Positions 21,840 to 33,415 are shown, counted from the stretch's first letter. The stretch is DNA of 64,000 bases from Richelia sp. SL_2_1 (GCA_012033205.1 JAAUSO010000004.1:1-64000); one strand, 5' to 3'. The notes: generated by a model not told the origin, from the letters alone. Translations and numbers: made by a program.

Positions 21840-22661
21840 ATGAAGAAAACACATCAATACAGACCACTACTTTATTTTATACTTACATTTACAATTACGT
21901 GGTTCAATGGATTTATTCTGGCAGTACAAAGTTATAAAATTGAAGATAAAAATATCATTTTGTTACTATTAACTTATATGGGACCATGCATTGCCGCTTT
22001 AGTTATGATGTTTATTTTTAGTAATAAATTTTTCAGAGCTAATTTTATCAAAAGAATCTACGATCTAAGATTAATTAATCAAAAATACATTCCATTTACG
22101 TTATTTGTTTTACCTATAACTATGGTGGTTTCAATCCTGATATCAATAGTATTTGGTCAGCCATTAGAACAATTACGATTTGCCGAAAATTTTAAAATCT
22201 TTGATGGCGAAGTAATTTTAAGTATGATTGTATTAGTTCTAGTCCCAGTACTTGAAGAACTGGGATGGAGAGGCTATGGTGTTGATAGTTTAGCCAGTAA
22301 ATTTAACCTGTTTAAAACAAGTATGATTTTTGGTGTTTTATGGAGTATTTGGCATTTACCAGCTTTTTTTATTAAAAATTCATACCAAAGTTCTTTGTGG
22401 GTGAATCATCCCCTATTCGCAGTTAACTTTTTTGTGGGGATAATTCTCTTGGCTATTATCATGAATTATTTGTATTACAAGAATAGGCAAAGTATTTCTC
22501 TAATTATTTTGTTTCACATACTCGCAAACTATTCATCGGAGCTATTTGAAGCCAACCAAATAAGTAAATGTATATTTACTTTTCTTTTAGGCATGGTGAC
22601 AGTGGTTATAATTACACAGAATAAAAATTTCTTTTTTCACGAAAAAATGATTGATGTATAG
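21840..22661 (+). CDS. CPBP-family intramembrane protease
   Basis: multi-TM; LVPVLEELGWRGYGVD (EExxxR) and later SIWHLPAFF. Confidence 0.85.
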   Translation: MKKTHQYRPLLYFILTFTITWFNGFILAVQSYKIEDKNIILLLLTYMGPCIAALVMMFIFSNKFFRANFIKRIYDLRLINQKYIPFTLFVLPITMVVSILISIVFGQPLEQLRFAENFKIFDGEVILSMIVLVLVPVLEELGWRGYGVDSLASKFNLFKTSMIFGVLWSIWHLPAFFIKNSYQSSLWVNHPLFAVNFFVGIILLAIIMNYLYYKNRQSISLIILFHILANYSSELFEANQISKCIFTFLLGMVTVVIITQNKNFFFHEKMIDV

Positions 22662-22814
22662 TTGTTACATCTGATATTTTTCTGCTGTGTCTGTAAAATG
22701 CAGGTAAATTATTTTGCATTTATGACGACAATCTAATATCTATTAATTAATTGGCTTTATCAGATAATTAACCAAAAATCCAACTCCGTTTTTTGGTAAT
22801 ACTAATTTCAAATT

Positions 22815-25526
22815 TCAGACATTTTTACCAGCGGTTATTTTTTTCCTAGTTTCATTAAATATCAATGGTAAAATTGCACTACCACTAACTAAAATACTAT
22901 CTGCAATACTAATCGGAGTCAGACTTAATAGCGATCGCAGTTGAGGAACTCCAAGTGAAAGTAGTTGTAATCCAATGGAACCAATAAGAGCAATATTCAA
23001 ATATTGATTTTGCGGCAGTTTCCCAATATCAAATATGGTGTATGTTTGGGAACGACAACTCAGAGCATGAAGCAGTTGTCCAAGTGTCAAACTCATGAAA
23101 GCAATAGTACTTGCTTGCAAACTAATCCCATATTTACTGATACCGTATCCATAAGCTGCCAAAGTACTCAAGGTTATACTTCCAGACTCAAACATAAAGT
23201 TACCAAAATCTGATGTTTTGATAATTGATTCTTCGGGGTTGCGGGGTGGTTTACTTAACACATCTGGTTCGCTTGGTTCTAATGCAAGTGCCAAACTGGG
23301 AAAGATATCTGTGACTAAATTCAACCATAAAAGTTGTATGGCATTCAAAGGTTGTCCCACACCAACAGTTGTCGCTGCTAGCATCACCATAATTTCGCTG
23401 AGGTTGGTAGAAAGCAGAAAATGCAGCGATTTTCTAATGTTGTTGTAAATAGTTCGTCCCCGACTCACAGCAATAATCATGGTTTCCAAGTTGTCGTCAG
23501 CAATAATGATATCGGCAACTTCACGGGCTGCATCAGTACCGTTTCCCATTGCTACACCCACATCTGCGGCTTTAAGAGCAGGGGCATCGTTTATACCATC
23601 GCCAGTCATAGATACAATTCGTCCGGCTGATTGCAAAGCTTGAACAATTTGCAGTTTGTTGGCAGGACTAATTCTAGCGAAAACATTTACTTTGTCAAAA
23701 ATTGCTGTTCTTTCCTCAGATTTAATATTTTCAATATCAGTAGAATCGAGGACTTGTAGTTTATTATGGTTAGCTAATTCCAATTCTTTAGCAATAGTAA
23801 AAGCGGTAGCAGTTTGGTCGCCTGTAATCATTACGGTATCAATTCCAGCTTGATGAAATTGACTCACTAAATGTTTGACTCCTTTTCTAATTGGGTCTGT
23901 CATGGCAATTAAACCCAACCAGATTAAATTTTCTTCAGTATGTTCGCTGCTTTCTAAATAGCCAATATAGGTATAAGCTACTGCTAGTACGCGCAATGCT
24001 TTATCCGCCATCCGCTTATTTTCTACTTCGATTGCTAATTTATCATCTTCTGTGAAGGGAATAACTTCTCCTCCTTTCATTTGCCGGTTGCACAGATGTA
24101 AAATTTCTGTTGGTGTTCCCTTGATTGCAAGTAGTGTACTGCCATCATAAGTACCATGAAGGGTACTCATAAAATTACGATTTTCTGAGCGCTGATTAAT
24201 TTCTTTGAGTGGATAATCAACTCTTAGACGAATAACATCAATTCCGGCATCAATTGCCATATAAATTAAAGCATTTTCAGTCGCAGAACCATTAACGATA
24301 TATTCACCATCTGACTGCACCACGTTACTTTCATTGCAAAGCACCGATACTCGAATCAATTGAAGAAATTCTTCACAAGTATTAGGGTTAATTGTTTTTT
24401 CACCATTCACAAATTTATCGTTATTTACCTGAATTACTCGGCTATCAGTATGTATTTCGACAACTGACATACTGTTTTCCGTAATTGTGCCGGTTTTATC
24501 CAAGCAAATCTTCTGTACTGAACCCAACGCTTCGACTGCATTCAAACTGCGGATGAGGACATTATGTCGTCGCATATCTCGAATACCTAAAGCCAGCGTC
24601 GTAGTAGCAACAGCCGGTAAACCTTCAGGAACTGCTGCCACAGCTAGAGATATAGATGTGGTCAACATTGTCAGCCAAGGGTAGCCCCGCATTAGTCCAA
24701 TCAGAAAAACAATAACGCAGATACCGCTACTAAGGAAAACCAATTGACTACCAACTTGATCGAGCTGTTTTGCTAGGGGAGTATCTGTAGCGCTAGCTTC
24801 TCCTACTAATTGTTGGATTTCTCCGAGCTGGGTAAATTGACCAGTTGCAGTCACCACAGCTATACCTTGTCCAACCGTAACTAATGTACCTTTATACACC
24901 ATATTAATCCGGTCAGCCAAGGGAATATTTTCACCGCAAAGGGATTGAGTTTTTTTGCTGACTGGTATACTTTCACCAGTTAAAGCCGACTCATCAACGC
25001 TGAGATTTTCTGTTTCAATTAACCTGCCATCAGCTGCAATATAGCTACCGGGTTTTAGAACTAAAATATCTCCAAGAACAATATTTTCAGTGTTTAACTG
25101 AGTTATATTACCATTTCTAATAACTAAAGTAGATGGGCGGTCATGTTTTTTCAGAGAGTGAATAATTTTTTCCGATTGGCTTTCTGTAAAATAGCCAATA
25201 ATCGCATTGATAGCTACAACCCCCATAATTACCAAAGCATCAACCCAGCCACCCGTTGCAGTGGAAACTATTGCAGCGCAAGTTAGTAAAGCTACTGGTA
25301 GTGACTTAAATTGCTCAATAAAAATACTGAACTCTGAACGCGATGCTGGCTCGGGTGAAAGGTTTTGCCCATATTTCAAAAGTCTTTCCAAAGCTGATTT
25401 GCTAGATAATCCCGAAGTTTTTGAAGTATTCAGGAACTCGATAATAGAATCAGCTTCGATAGTATGCCAATCTTTTATTTCTTGATTTAAGATTTTTTTG
25501 CCGATCTTTATTTTGCTTTTATACAT
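22815..25526 (-). CDS. cation-translocating P-type ATPase
   Basis: DKTGTITEN, ALTGESIPV, MTGDGINDAPALKAADVGVAMG. Confidence 0.93.
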   Translation of the reverse strand: MYKSKIKIGKKILNQEIKDWHTIEADSIIEFLNTSKTSGLSSKSALERLLKYGQNLSPEPASRSEFSIFIEQFKSLPVALLTCAAIVSTATGGWVDALVIMGVVAINAIIGYFTESQSEKIIHSLKKHDRPSTLVIRNGNITQLNTENIVLGDILVLKPGSYIAADGRLIETENLSVDESALTGESIPVSKKTQSLCGENIPLADRINMVYKGTLVTVGQGIAVVTATGQFTQLGEIQQLVGEASATDTPLAKQLDQVGSQLVFLSSGICVIVFLIGLMRGYPWLTMLTTSISLAVAAVPEGLPAVATTTLALGIRDMRRHNVLIRSLNAVEALGSVQKICLDKTGTITENSMSVVEIHTDSRVIQVNNDKFVNGEKTINPNTCEEFLQLIRVSVLCNESNVVQSDGEYIVNGSATENALIYMAIDAGIDVIRLRVDYPLKEINQRSENRNFMSTLHGTYDGSTLLAIKGTPTEILHLCNRQMKGGEVIPFTEDDKLAIEVENKRMADKALRVLAVAYTYIGYLESSEHTEENLIWLGLIAMTDPIRKGVKHLVSQFHQAGIDTVMITGDQTATAFTIAKELELANHNKLQVLDSTDIENIKSEERTAIFDKVNVFARISPANKLQIVQALQSAGRIVSMTGDGINDAPALKAADVGVAMGNGTDAAREVADIIIADDNLETMIIAVSRGRTIYNNIRKSLHFLLSTNLSEIMVMLAATTVGVGQPLNAIQLLWLNLVTDIFPSLALALEPSEPDVLSKPPRNPEESIIKTSDFGNFMFESGSITLSTLAAYGYGISKYGISLQASTIAFMSLTLGQLLHALSCRSQTYTIFDIGKLPQNQYLNIALIGSIGLQLLSLGVPQLRSLLSLTPISIADSILVSGSAILPLIFNETRKKITAGKNV

Positions 25527-25683
25527 AGTTCATTACTATGTTCTCAATGAATAACTGGATTTTAAAATGACTGGCATTTGAACTGGAGGTAAAGTCCACC
25601 GACTTTGTACCTACCCCTACCTTTAACATTAGTATGTATTGCTTAAACCATCAATTATTTCCTTTTAATATAGTAAAACAAGT

Positions 25684-25700
25684 TGAGTATTTTGTGAGCT
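25684..25700 (-). promoter_or_regulatory. direct-repeat promoter motif upstream of the P-type ATPase
   Basis: minus-strand sense AGCTCACAAAATACTCAACTTGTTTTACTATATTAAAAGG. Confidence 0.45.
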
Positions 25701-26156
25701 TTTTTTGATTTTTTACATGACGATTGGATTATTTTGATGTACTAATAATTTTAATTATGAATAAACTAGAGTGCTAATATTATATTTTCACTCTATATAT
25801 TTCAATTCATCTGATTCAATTTAGTGACAAAAAGTAGAGCGAATTTCGCATTTTATTACTAATAAAAAGTATTTGTATTTGCTTTATTTTTACTAAAATT
25901 TATACGTGTAATATTCCTTAGCCAAAAAAATTAAGTGAATATAAAATTATTAGACAAAATATTAAAAGTATTGTATGCAAGCAATAACAGCGAATTCAGC
26001 AGAGATTTACTGAACCCAATAATTTAGCCAAAAACAGCAGACTACAAGTATTCCCAAGCTTATAAGATTCAATAAATTAAGGATGATTGTAGGTTGAGTA
26101 TGTGCGAAAACACATAATTGCAAACAAAATCATCTACTTCTAAAAATATTAGCTTG

Positions 26157-26175
26157 CTCACAACTTCCTCACAAT
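26157..26175 (+). promoter_or_regulatory. direct-repeat promoter motif upstream of the peptidoglycan-binding protein
   Basis: CTCACAACTTCCTCACAATCTTCGTTTAAATTAAAAGTA. Confidence 0.6.
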
Positions 26176-26334
26176 CTTCGTTTAAATTAAAAGTATAGAG
26201 AACATTAGTTCGAGGGTTTCAATGTTTTATCTAGAATGAGTTAATTAAAATATTTAAGATATTAGATTAGCTCATATATTACTCAACTGCATTGCAGTAG
26301 AAACCCTAGTAAATATATTAAGAGGAAACAAATT

Positions 26335-26871
26335 ATGCAACTTCAAGACAGAAACGAACTGGAAAACAACCATCTTATTGATGTAAACAACCTTCCCACC
26401 TTTTCGATGACGGAAACAACATCAACAAAGTTGAATAAACCGATTTTAAGAAAAGGGGATACGGGAGATGCAGTTGAAGAACTGCAAAAACTCTTGAGAT
26501 ACTGGGATTACTATTATGATCCTATCGATGGTATCTTCAGCGAATATGTTGAATGGGCTGTCAAAGCATATCAACATCGTGTTTTCCTTGAAGAAGATGG
26601 TATTGTGGGTTCGCTAACTTGGAAAGCACTTTATAGCGGCGCTCCTCCGGTTCCACCTATCCCAGTTCTCAGTCGTGGTAGTACTGGCAAGTATGTAAGA
26701 ATGGTTCAAAGAACCTTATCATTGCACGGTTACTATAGCTTTGATATAGATGGTGTTTTTGGTCCAGTCACAGAAGTAGCAGTGAGAAAATTCCAATTAG
26801 ATATGGCTTTAGTTCAAGATGGAGTTGTAGGTCCTAAGACTTGGCACGCTCTGAGTAAGCTATATCATTAG
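26335..26871 (+). CDS. protein with two peptidoglycan-binding domains
   Basis: two PG_binding_1-like repeats: LRKGDTGDAVEELQKLL..DGIFSEYVEWAVKAYQ and LSRGSTGKYVRMVQRTL..DGVFGPVTEVAVRKFQ. Confidence 0.9.
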   Translation: MQLQDRNELENNHLIDVNNLPTFSMTETTSTKLNKPILRKGDTGDAVEELQKLLRYWDYYYDPIDGIFSEYVEWAVKAYQHRVFLEEDGIVGSLTWKALYSGAPPVPPIPVLSRGSTGKYVRMVQRTLSLHGYYSFDIDGVFGPVTEVAVRKFQLDMALVQDGVVGPKTWHALSKLYH

Positions 26872-27086
26872 AAATATCCTGTCTAACTGTGAACGTTAGC
26901 AAATGCTTGGATAATATAGACTGATACATCAAATTTAAACAATTATCCAGGCATATGAATCCTTTAATTACCGAAAGCAATCGTTATTCTTCTAGAGAGT
27001 AACGGTTGCTTTTTAGCTATAAATTAATACGAGCAAAAATTGCGGATAATTGAGATTAATTGTCCGCAATTTTTAGTTTGATAAAA

Positions 27087-28310
27087 TTATTGAATTCGAT
27101 CTATTTCCCCTTTAGCTTGTCGCCAAATTTCTGTTAAAGCGTCATTCACTTGGACGTATTTCTTTTTGAAAATATTAGGGGTTATTTCCAAAACGTACTT
27201 TTCTGTAATTGGCACACCATTTAATTTAAAAGAAATTGGTAGCCATAATATCTTCCATCTATACCTGACTAATAAAGCCTCTGTCGAGTGTATACAGTTG
27301 CCTTCGTAGCAATAGCGTTTAATTACTAAAGCATCATCGTAGTATGATAGTGCCTTCTCCAATGATTTCGTGGTTTCATTCTCGATCGCAAAAGATTCAT
27401 TGGAAATATTATCGAAATTAAACTTTAAGTTTTCAAGCTGTTGGGAATATTCGATATACCCCATGTTAAGATTAACTTGTCTAGCAAACTTTCGGAAACT
27501 ATCTACTAAAAGATTTAACCGAATAGCAGCCATTTTGTATTGAATATCATTCAGTACAATTTGATAACTTTCCAAATATTTTTCTTTGTTTTCAGCTATG
27601 CTTGTTTGATCTGGAAGCTCGTCGAGCAACTGAATCGCATTTCTTACTTTCAATTCCGCTTGTGATAAAGACTTTAAATTAAAGTTATAGCGAATAATAT
27701 TTTCTGCCTGTAACTTTAAATTTATCGAGCGATTCAAAGCGTTAAGAGCAATTTGTTCGTTTTGAATTTTCTGATTGATCAGTTGCAACTGCTCCTGATA
27801 TTTGCTTAACTCTGTTTGAGCTTCTTTTGATATGTCAACATCAGGTGGAATACTTTGAGTCTCAACAATTGCGGATTCTAAATCAACACGAATATTTTGC
27901 CATTCTCCTATAGGAAGAACGGTTTGGTTATCAACAGAAAAAGCCTTGCTGCTTAAACTTTTAGCAGTTATGAAACTACTTTTAGCGTTAACAGCTTTGA
28001 TGCATTCGGAAAACTTCGTCAGTTCTTTTTGAGCTTCTGGATAAGCAGAACCAGATAATTTAGGAATACCGTACAATAACTTAACTGCCCGATCTACATT
28101 TTGAGCAGTCGCTGAAAAATTATCTGCTTGAGTTGGTTCAACACATTCTTTTGCCAACAAGTTTTGAGCTAATCCAATTTTTCTTTCTTGTTCCTGCTGA
28201 AATTTTATCCAACCGAAGGAACTACCTGCGACTAATAATGTCGCAAACAATACAACAAAGCTGGTTTTTCTATATTTGACTTGTGGATTTTTATCTTTTG
28301 CGAGTACCAT
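27087..28310 (-). CDS. hypothetical membrane-anchored coiled-coil protein
   Basis: N-terminal TM and long helical region; clean ORF. Confidence 0.55.
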   Translation of the reverse strand: MVLAKDKNPQVKYRKTSFVVLFATLLVAGSSFGWIKFQQEQERKIGLAQNLLAKECVEPTQADNFSATAQNVDRAVKLLYGIPKLSGSAYPEAQKELTKFSECIKAVNAKSSFITAKSLSSKAFSVDNQTVLPIGEWQNIRVDLESAIVETQSIPPDVDISKEAQTELSKYQEQLQLINQKIQNEQIALNALNRSINLKLQAENIIRYNFNLKSLSQAELKVRNAIQLLDELPDQTSIAENKEKYLESYQIVLNDIQYKMAAIRLNLLVDSFRKFARQVNLNMGYIEYSQQLENLKFNFDNISNESFAIENETTKSLEKALSYYDDALVIKRYCYEGNCIHSTEALLVRYRWKILWLPISFKLNGVPITEKYVLEITPNIFKKKYVQVNDALTEIWRQAKGEIDRIQ

Positions 28311-28519
28311 AAAATACCTTCCTTCTTATATGCTTCCCCCCAGGTTTCGATAAATGGATGTATCCAGAAGTATCTAAAGACTGCGGCTTTTGCGGATTAT
28401 TTTGTGAATTTATAACTTTGCTGTTGAATATGATTTTCCTTTCAATCAAAGATTCTTAGCAGAATATTGAGTTGCATCTATTTCAATATCTCTATATTTT
28501 TAGTTATAAATTACAAAGT

Positions 28520-28538
28520 TGGGGAAGTTGTGAAGAAG
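28520..28538 (-). promoter_or_regulatory. direct-repeat promoter motif upstream of the 28310 gene
   Basis: minus-strand sense CTTCTTCACAACTTCCCCA. Confidence 0.45.
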
Positions 28539-28692
28539 TAAATATTAATACATTAAGAATAATAAATTTAATACTTCGGTCAAGATAATACTTACAAATG
28601 CTTAAATATAATTGAATTTTCAATGACACAATTTCTTCACATTTAGTTTATAAGATGAAATTAGAGAAATGACTTTAATAACCCACTCATCA

Positions 28693-28821
28693 TCAGTTTA
28701 TGAAATGGATGATATCTCGATTGGGTATTTTGGTTTGTGCCGCGACAGTACCCGATAGCAGCAGCATTAACAGTGCTATAACTATCGCTGCAATTATTCT
28801 GATTCTCCGATTATGTAGCAT
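28693..28821 (-). CDS. 42-aa small secreted/membrane protein, not in the ORF track
   Basis: MLHNRRIRIIAAIVIALLMLLLSGTVAAQTKIPNRDIIHFIN*; GGAG upstream of ATG; repeat motif site about 80 bp upstream. Confidence 0.5.
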   Translation of the reverse strand: MLHNRRIRIIAAIVIALLMLLLSGTVAAQTKIPNRDIIHFIN

Positions 28822-28899
28822 CTGAATATCTCCACTGTGGAAACTTAAAACACACTTTTTTAATTTTGATTTTTAATTCTGAGTTATAGATAAAAAATT

Positions 28900-28918
28900 T
28901 GAGGAAGTTGTGAGGAAT
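28900..28918 (-). promoter_or_regulatory. direct-repeat promoter motif upstream of the 42-aa ORF
   Basis: minus-strand sense CCTCACAACTTCCTCAAATTTTTTATCTATAAC. Confidence 0.6.
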
Positions 28919-28983
28919 TAAAAAGCTGTTTTTGATTTTTTCACTATCATAATAAGTTCTCTTTTAAAGTTAAATTTTATATA

Positions 28984-28999
28984 CTCACAAGTTCCTCAA
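28984..28999 (+). promoter_or_regulatory. direct-repeat promoter motif upstream of the beta-barrel protein
   Basis: CTCACAAGTTCCTCAAGTTTTTTCGTTATCTTAAAAGTA. Confidence 0.65.
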
Positions 29000-29153
29000 G
29001 TTTTTTCGTTATCTTAAAAGTAGATAGAAAATAGATCAATAGCAAAGAAACATTTCTATCGAATCAAGAAAATGTAGAACAAATCCTACATCAAGATAAA
29101 TCGTTTAATTTGATATAGCTAAGAATTAACTTAGTTTATATCGGGAGGGTTGT

Positions 29154-29666
29154 ATGAGGTTTTTAAATTTAGCAATCAGTGTATTTGCTGCAACCTCCGT
29201 TATTCTTTCAGGTGGAATTGCTGCTGCTCAACCGACGGGTATGGACGGTAGTTATATCGGTGTTGGTATTGCAGGAGGTGTTACTAGCGGCGGACAAGGA
29301 AACGATGGTGAAGTATTCGGTGGCAACGTTCAAGGACGTTATGCAATTCCTGAAACACCAATTTCTGCCAGAGGTGCAGTTCTATTTGGTGGAGATGCCA
29401 CGGCAATTATGCCAATGCTAACTATTGATACAGCTATTGCCGACAATACTAACCTTTACTTAGGTGCTGGTTATTCTTGGATTACAGACGAAGGTAATAA
29501 AACCCCTCTGGGTAACAGAAATGCGGCTGTAATTACTCTTGGTGCAGAATCCGAAGTTAGCGATCGCCTTATCGTTTATGGTGATGCAAAATGGGGTATT
29601 GATGCCTATGAAAATAGCTCTGCTGATGCTGTTAGCCTTCAAGGAGGAGTTGGTTATAGATTTTAG
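29154..29666 (+). CDS. small outer-membrane beta-barrel-like protein
   Basis: signal peptide, Gly-rich alternating strands, terminal aromatic residue (GGVGYRF). Confidence 0.7.
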   Translation: MRFLNLAISVFAATSVILSGGIAAAQPTGMDGSYIGVGIAGGVTSGGQGNDGEVFGGNVQGRYAIPETPISARGAVLFGGDATAIMPMLTIDTAIADNTNLYLGAGYSWITDEGNKTPLGNRNAAVITLGAESEVSDRLIVYGDAKWGIDAYENSSADAVSLQGGVGYRF

Positions 29667-29843
29667 TCACGATTAGTTGTTTAGTTTGGTATTTGCTTAT
29701 GAATAAATTATGAGTGCGATTGGCTTTTAGTCAGTCGCACTTTGAATCGTAATATTTTTAACTTATCTAAATTGACCCGTAATTAAAAGAATTGTTCTAG
29801 TTCTCAGACTCAGCCTGGGAAGCAGAACAAAGGCTATTCTTGA

Positions 29844-30809
29844 TTATCCCAATATTTCCCCCGACATCTCAACTTCTTCCTTCATCACCCGCCAACCCGT
29901 ATGAGAACCCGTCTTACCTGCTTTCACAAACAGCCAACAGCCGCGTTGATAAGAATTTTTACCAGCTTCACATCTAGGTTTTACCCCAATTAAATCTTCT
30001 ACTTCTTCAGTAGTTAGTATCCAACCATTAGCTTGAGCGCGTTCCAATATATCCATATACCAAATTGGATTTGAGGGTTGCAGTCGCGAATAAACAATGT
30101 CTTCAAGGTTTCTCAATGACTGCGATATTTCTGTAAGGCTTTCATCAATCCATTGCTTTGTCGAATCATTTACTTGTGGTTGTGATGGTGTAGTAGTTTC
30201 TTTCGGTATACCATTATCTGGCTGTTGTTGAGCAATTTCCACAGGCTCGGTAAATCTTTCAAAGTTCACAAAGCGATTGTTTTTATCAAAACCAGCCGAC
30301 GAAACATCTTTTTGTAAATTGGCTTTATAGTTATCAACTGGAACTAAGTTGCGACCAATTTCCGCAGCTAAATTACTTAAAAAAGTAGCCGCTTCTGCTT
30401 CATCGCGGGTAGCCATTTGAGCAGCGACTTGTTTCATCATTTTGACTAAACTAGCGTCAATTAACTGTTCGTTTGCGGCTAAAATATCTACTTCCGAACC
30501 ACTAGGACAATCTAATAACGCTTGAATCAGCTTTAGATAAGCTTGAGATTTTTCGTCACTACTTTGATGATGAACCGCAACTTCAAATATGTGATTTATT
30601 TGCTTTGACCAATGGTGCAAATACTTAGCGGCATCTGCTTTTCCCTCTCCTGCCATTTGTACTGCAAGATGTTCGAGTACTTGTACTAACTCAGGAGTAA
30701 CCAATTGTTCGTTGCGTTCTAATAATGTCCATTCTTCACCGTGAGGACAACTTAGCAGTTGTTCAACTAATTGGAGATAAGCTTGGAGATTTTGTTGTTT
30801 AATTTTCAT
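29844..30809 (-). CDS. hypothetical protein with two about 70-aa N-terminal repeats
   Basis: AYLQLVEQLLSCPHGEEWTLLERNEQLV... is repeated as AYLKLIQALLDCPSGSEVDILAANEQLI... Confidence 0.6.
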   Translation of the reverse strand: MKIKQQNLQAYLQLVEQLLSCPHGEEWTLLERNEQLVTPELVQVLEHLAVQMAGEGKADAAKYLHHWSKQINHIFEVAVHHQSSDEKSQAYLKLIQALLDCPSGSEVDILAANEQLIDASLVKMMKQVAAQMATRDEAEAATFLSNLAAEIGRNLVPVDNYKANLQKDVSSAGFDKNNRFVNFERFTEPVEIAQQQPDNGIPKETTTPSQPQVNDSTKQWIDESLTEISQSLRNLEDIVYSRLQPSNPIWYMDILERAQANGWILTTEEVEDLIGVKPRCEAGKNSYQRGCWLFVKAGKTGSHTGWRVMKEEVEMSGEILG

Positions 30810-30890
30810 GATGGATTTTAATTATATTTGGGTAAATAACTAATTTTTGAAGACGTAACGCCCGGCTACGTCTTTACATGATTTGTGCGT

Positions 30891-33119
30891 TCACATCCGT
30901 TCGTGGAATGTCCGTTTCACAACGTCAAGCTGCTGTTCTCGGGTTAATTTGATGAAATTCACCGCATAACCGGAAACTCTAATAGTCAATTGCGGATATT
31001 CTTCGGGATGTTCCATTGCATCCAATAGCATTTCCCGATTCAGGACGTTTACGTTAATATGATGTCCCCCGTCGTGGAAATATCCGTCGAGCATTCCTAC
31101 TAAGTTGTTAATCCTATCCTCTGGGATTTTACCTAATGCAGTAGGCACAATTGAGAAGGTGTTGGAAATACCGTCTTGGGAGTATTCGTAAGGAAGTTTT
31201 GCGACTGATGCCAGAGAGGCGATCGCCCCTTTTGTATCTCTTCCATGCATGGGGTTTGCTCCCGGTGCGAAGGGTTCTCCAGCTTTTCTTCCGTCTGGGG
31301 TATTACCTGTTTTCTTACCGTAAACGACGTTTGAGGTAATGGTTAATATTGACTGAGTTGGTAAAGCATTGCGATAGGTTTTATGCTGCCGCAGTTTGTT
31401 CATAAAATCGGTAATCAAACCCGCAGCAATATCATCAGCGCGGTCATCGTTGTTACCATATTTAGGAAAATCGCCTTCTATTTGATAATCAACCGCAAGT
31501 CCTGTTTCGTCGCGCAATACTTTGACTTTGGCGTATTTTATAGCCGCTAACGCATCCGCAACTACAGATAAACCAGCCATACCGCAAGCCATTGTCCGGA
31601 ACACATCGCGATCGTGTAACGCCATCTCGATGCGTTCGTAGCAGTATTTATCGTGCATATAGTGGATGACGTTAAGCATATTGATGTAGGTTTTTGCTAA
31701 CCAATCCACCATCAAGTCAAATCTTTGGATTACCTCGTTGTAATCTAGATATTCTGAAGTAATTGGTGCAAAAGCTGGTGCGATTTGCTCGCCGGATTTT
31801 TCATCTTTACCGCCGTTGATAGCGTATAACAAACACTTGGCAAGGTTAACCCGTGCGCCGAAGAATTGCATTTGCTTACCAATACGCATTGCAGAGACAC
31901 AGCAAGCGATACCGTAATCATCTCCCCAGTACGGACGCATCAAGTCATCGTTTTCGTACTGAATTGAACTGGTATGGATAGAAACATTTGTACAAAATTC
32001 CTTGAAAGCTTTTGGCAAGCGTTCCGACCACAATACAGTTAAATTCGGCTCTGGTGCTGCTCCCAAATTATACAGAGTATTAAGGATACGGAAGCTATTT
32101 TTGGTCACAAGAGTTCTACCATCTTCACCCATACCACCGATACATTCTGTTACCCAAGTCGGGTCCCCGGAGAATAATTGGTTGTATTCAGGGGTTCGCA
32201 GGAAACGTACCATCCGCAATTTCATCACAAAATGGTCGATAAGTTCTTGCAACTGTGTTTCTATTACCTTACCTTGGTGCAAATCTCGTTCAAAATAGAT
32301 ATCTAAGAAAGTTGAAACTCTTCCTAAAGACATAGCAGCACCGTTTTGTTCTTTGACTGCTGCTAAATAACCAAAGTAAAGCCACTGTACAGCTTCTTTG
32401 GCATTGCTAGCAGGAAGACTAATATCAAAACCGTAGCTTGCTGCCATCTCCTTGAGTTCAAACAAAGCTTTAGTTTGCTCGTTTATTTCTTCCCGGAGTT
32501 GAATTACAGTGGATTCGATGGCATCTACTTCTAAAGATTCGAGCTGCTCTTTTTTATCGTCAATTAGTCTATCAACACCGTACAAAGCGACTCGACGATA
32601 ATCGCCAATGATTCTACCTCTACCGTAAGCATCGGGCAAACCCGTGATAATACCGGAGTGTCGTGCTAACCGCATTTCGCTGGTATAAGCATCAAAAACC
32701 CCGTCGTTATGGCTTTTGCGGTATTTAGTAAAAATCTCTTCTGTTTTAGGATTAAGTTTATATCCGTAAGCTTGTAGCGACGACTTCACAACTCGAATAC
32801 CACCAAAAGGCATAATAGCGCGTTTGAGGGGTTTATCGGTTTGTAAACCGACAATTTGCTCTAATTCACGGTCAATATAGCCCGGTTGATGGGAAGTAAT
32901 TGTAGAAACAACTTCTGTATCAACATCTAAAATTTCTTTTTCTCGCTCCGTTTCCATCAGAGTTTTTACTTGATTCCACAGAGTTTGAGTTCGTTCGGTG
33001 GCACCTGTTAAAAAAGAATCGTCTCCCGTATAAGGCTTATAGTTCTTTTGGATAAAGTCACGTACATTGATTTCCTTCATCCACTTACCAGTTTGAAAGC
33101 CATTCCATTGTTCCATCAT
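30891..33119 (-). CDS. pflB: formate C-acetyltransferase (pyruvate formate-lyase)
   Basis: ACCVSAM active-site cysteines and glycyl-radical motif near the C-terminus ([10 protein letters not shown]). Confidence 0.97.
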   Translation of the reverse strand: MMEQWNGFQTGKWMKEINVRDFIQKNYKPYTGDDSFLTGATERTQTLWNQVKTLMETEREKEILDVDTEVVSTITSHQPGYIDRELEQIVGLQTDKPLKRAIMPFGGIRVVKSSLQAYGYKLNPKTEEIFTKYRKSHNDGVFDAYTSEMRLARHSGIITGLPDAYGRGRIIGDYRRVALYGVDRLIDDKKEQLESLEVDAIESTVIQLREEINEQTKALFELKEMAASYGFDISLPASNAKEAVQWLYFGYLAAVKEQNGAAMSLGRVSTFLDIYFERDLHQGKVIETQLQELIDHFVMKLRMVRFLRTPEYNQLFSGDPTWVTECIGGMGEDGRTLVTKNSFRILNTLYNLGAAPEPNLTVLWSERLPKAFKEFCTNVSIHTSSIQYENDDLMRPYWGDDYGIACCVSAMRIGKQMQFFGARVNLAKCLLYAINGGKDEKSGEQIAPAFAPITSEYLDYNEVIQRFDLMVDWLAKTYINMLNVIHYMHDKYCYERIEMALHDRDVFRTMACGMAGLSVVADALAAIKYAKVKVLRDETGLAVDYQIEGDFPKYGNNDDRADDIAAGLITDFMNKLRQHKTYRNALPTQSILTITSNVVYGKKTGNTPDGRKAGEPFAPGANPMHGRDTKGAIASLASVAKLPYEYSQDGISNTFSIVPTALGKIPEDRINNLVGMLDGYFHDGGHHINVNVLNREMLLDAMEHPEEYPQLTIRVSGYAVNFIKLTREQQLDVVKRTFHERM

Positions 33120-33361
33120 CTTGATTCTCTAATAGTATCTAGCTGTTTAATTGCTGAGTAAAAAGTAAAATCTATTCAGATGCACATTTTATAATCTTTA
33201 AATCCTAAAGCTTTCCGACAATAGATAAAAATGTGCAGTTTCGTACATGAGAAAAAAGGACGATTAATCAACAAAAAGATTTTTAGAAATTGTCCTTAAT
33301 TGGACACTTATAAATTAAACACTCCTGCATTCTTCTACAATTCCGTTGTAGATGAAAAAGA

Positions 33362-33377
33362 TGAGGAACTTGTGAGC
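33362..33377 (-). promoter_or_regulatory. direct-repeat promoter motif upstream of pflB
   Basis: minus-strand sense CTCACAAGTTCCTCATCTTTTTCATC. Confidence 0.6.
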
Positions 33378-33398
33378 TTATCGAGATAGTTGTAGCGA

Positions 33399-33415
33399 CC
33401 TCACAAGTTTCTCAA
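33399..33415 (+). promoter_or_regulatory. direct-repeat promoter motif upstream of the pyruvate-kinase-like fragment
   Basis: CCTCACAAGTTTCTCAAGTTTATTCTGTATAAATAAAA. Confidence 0.6.
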
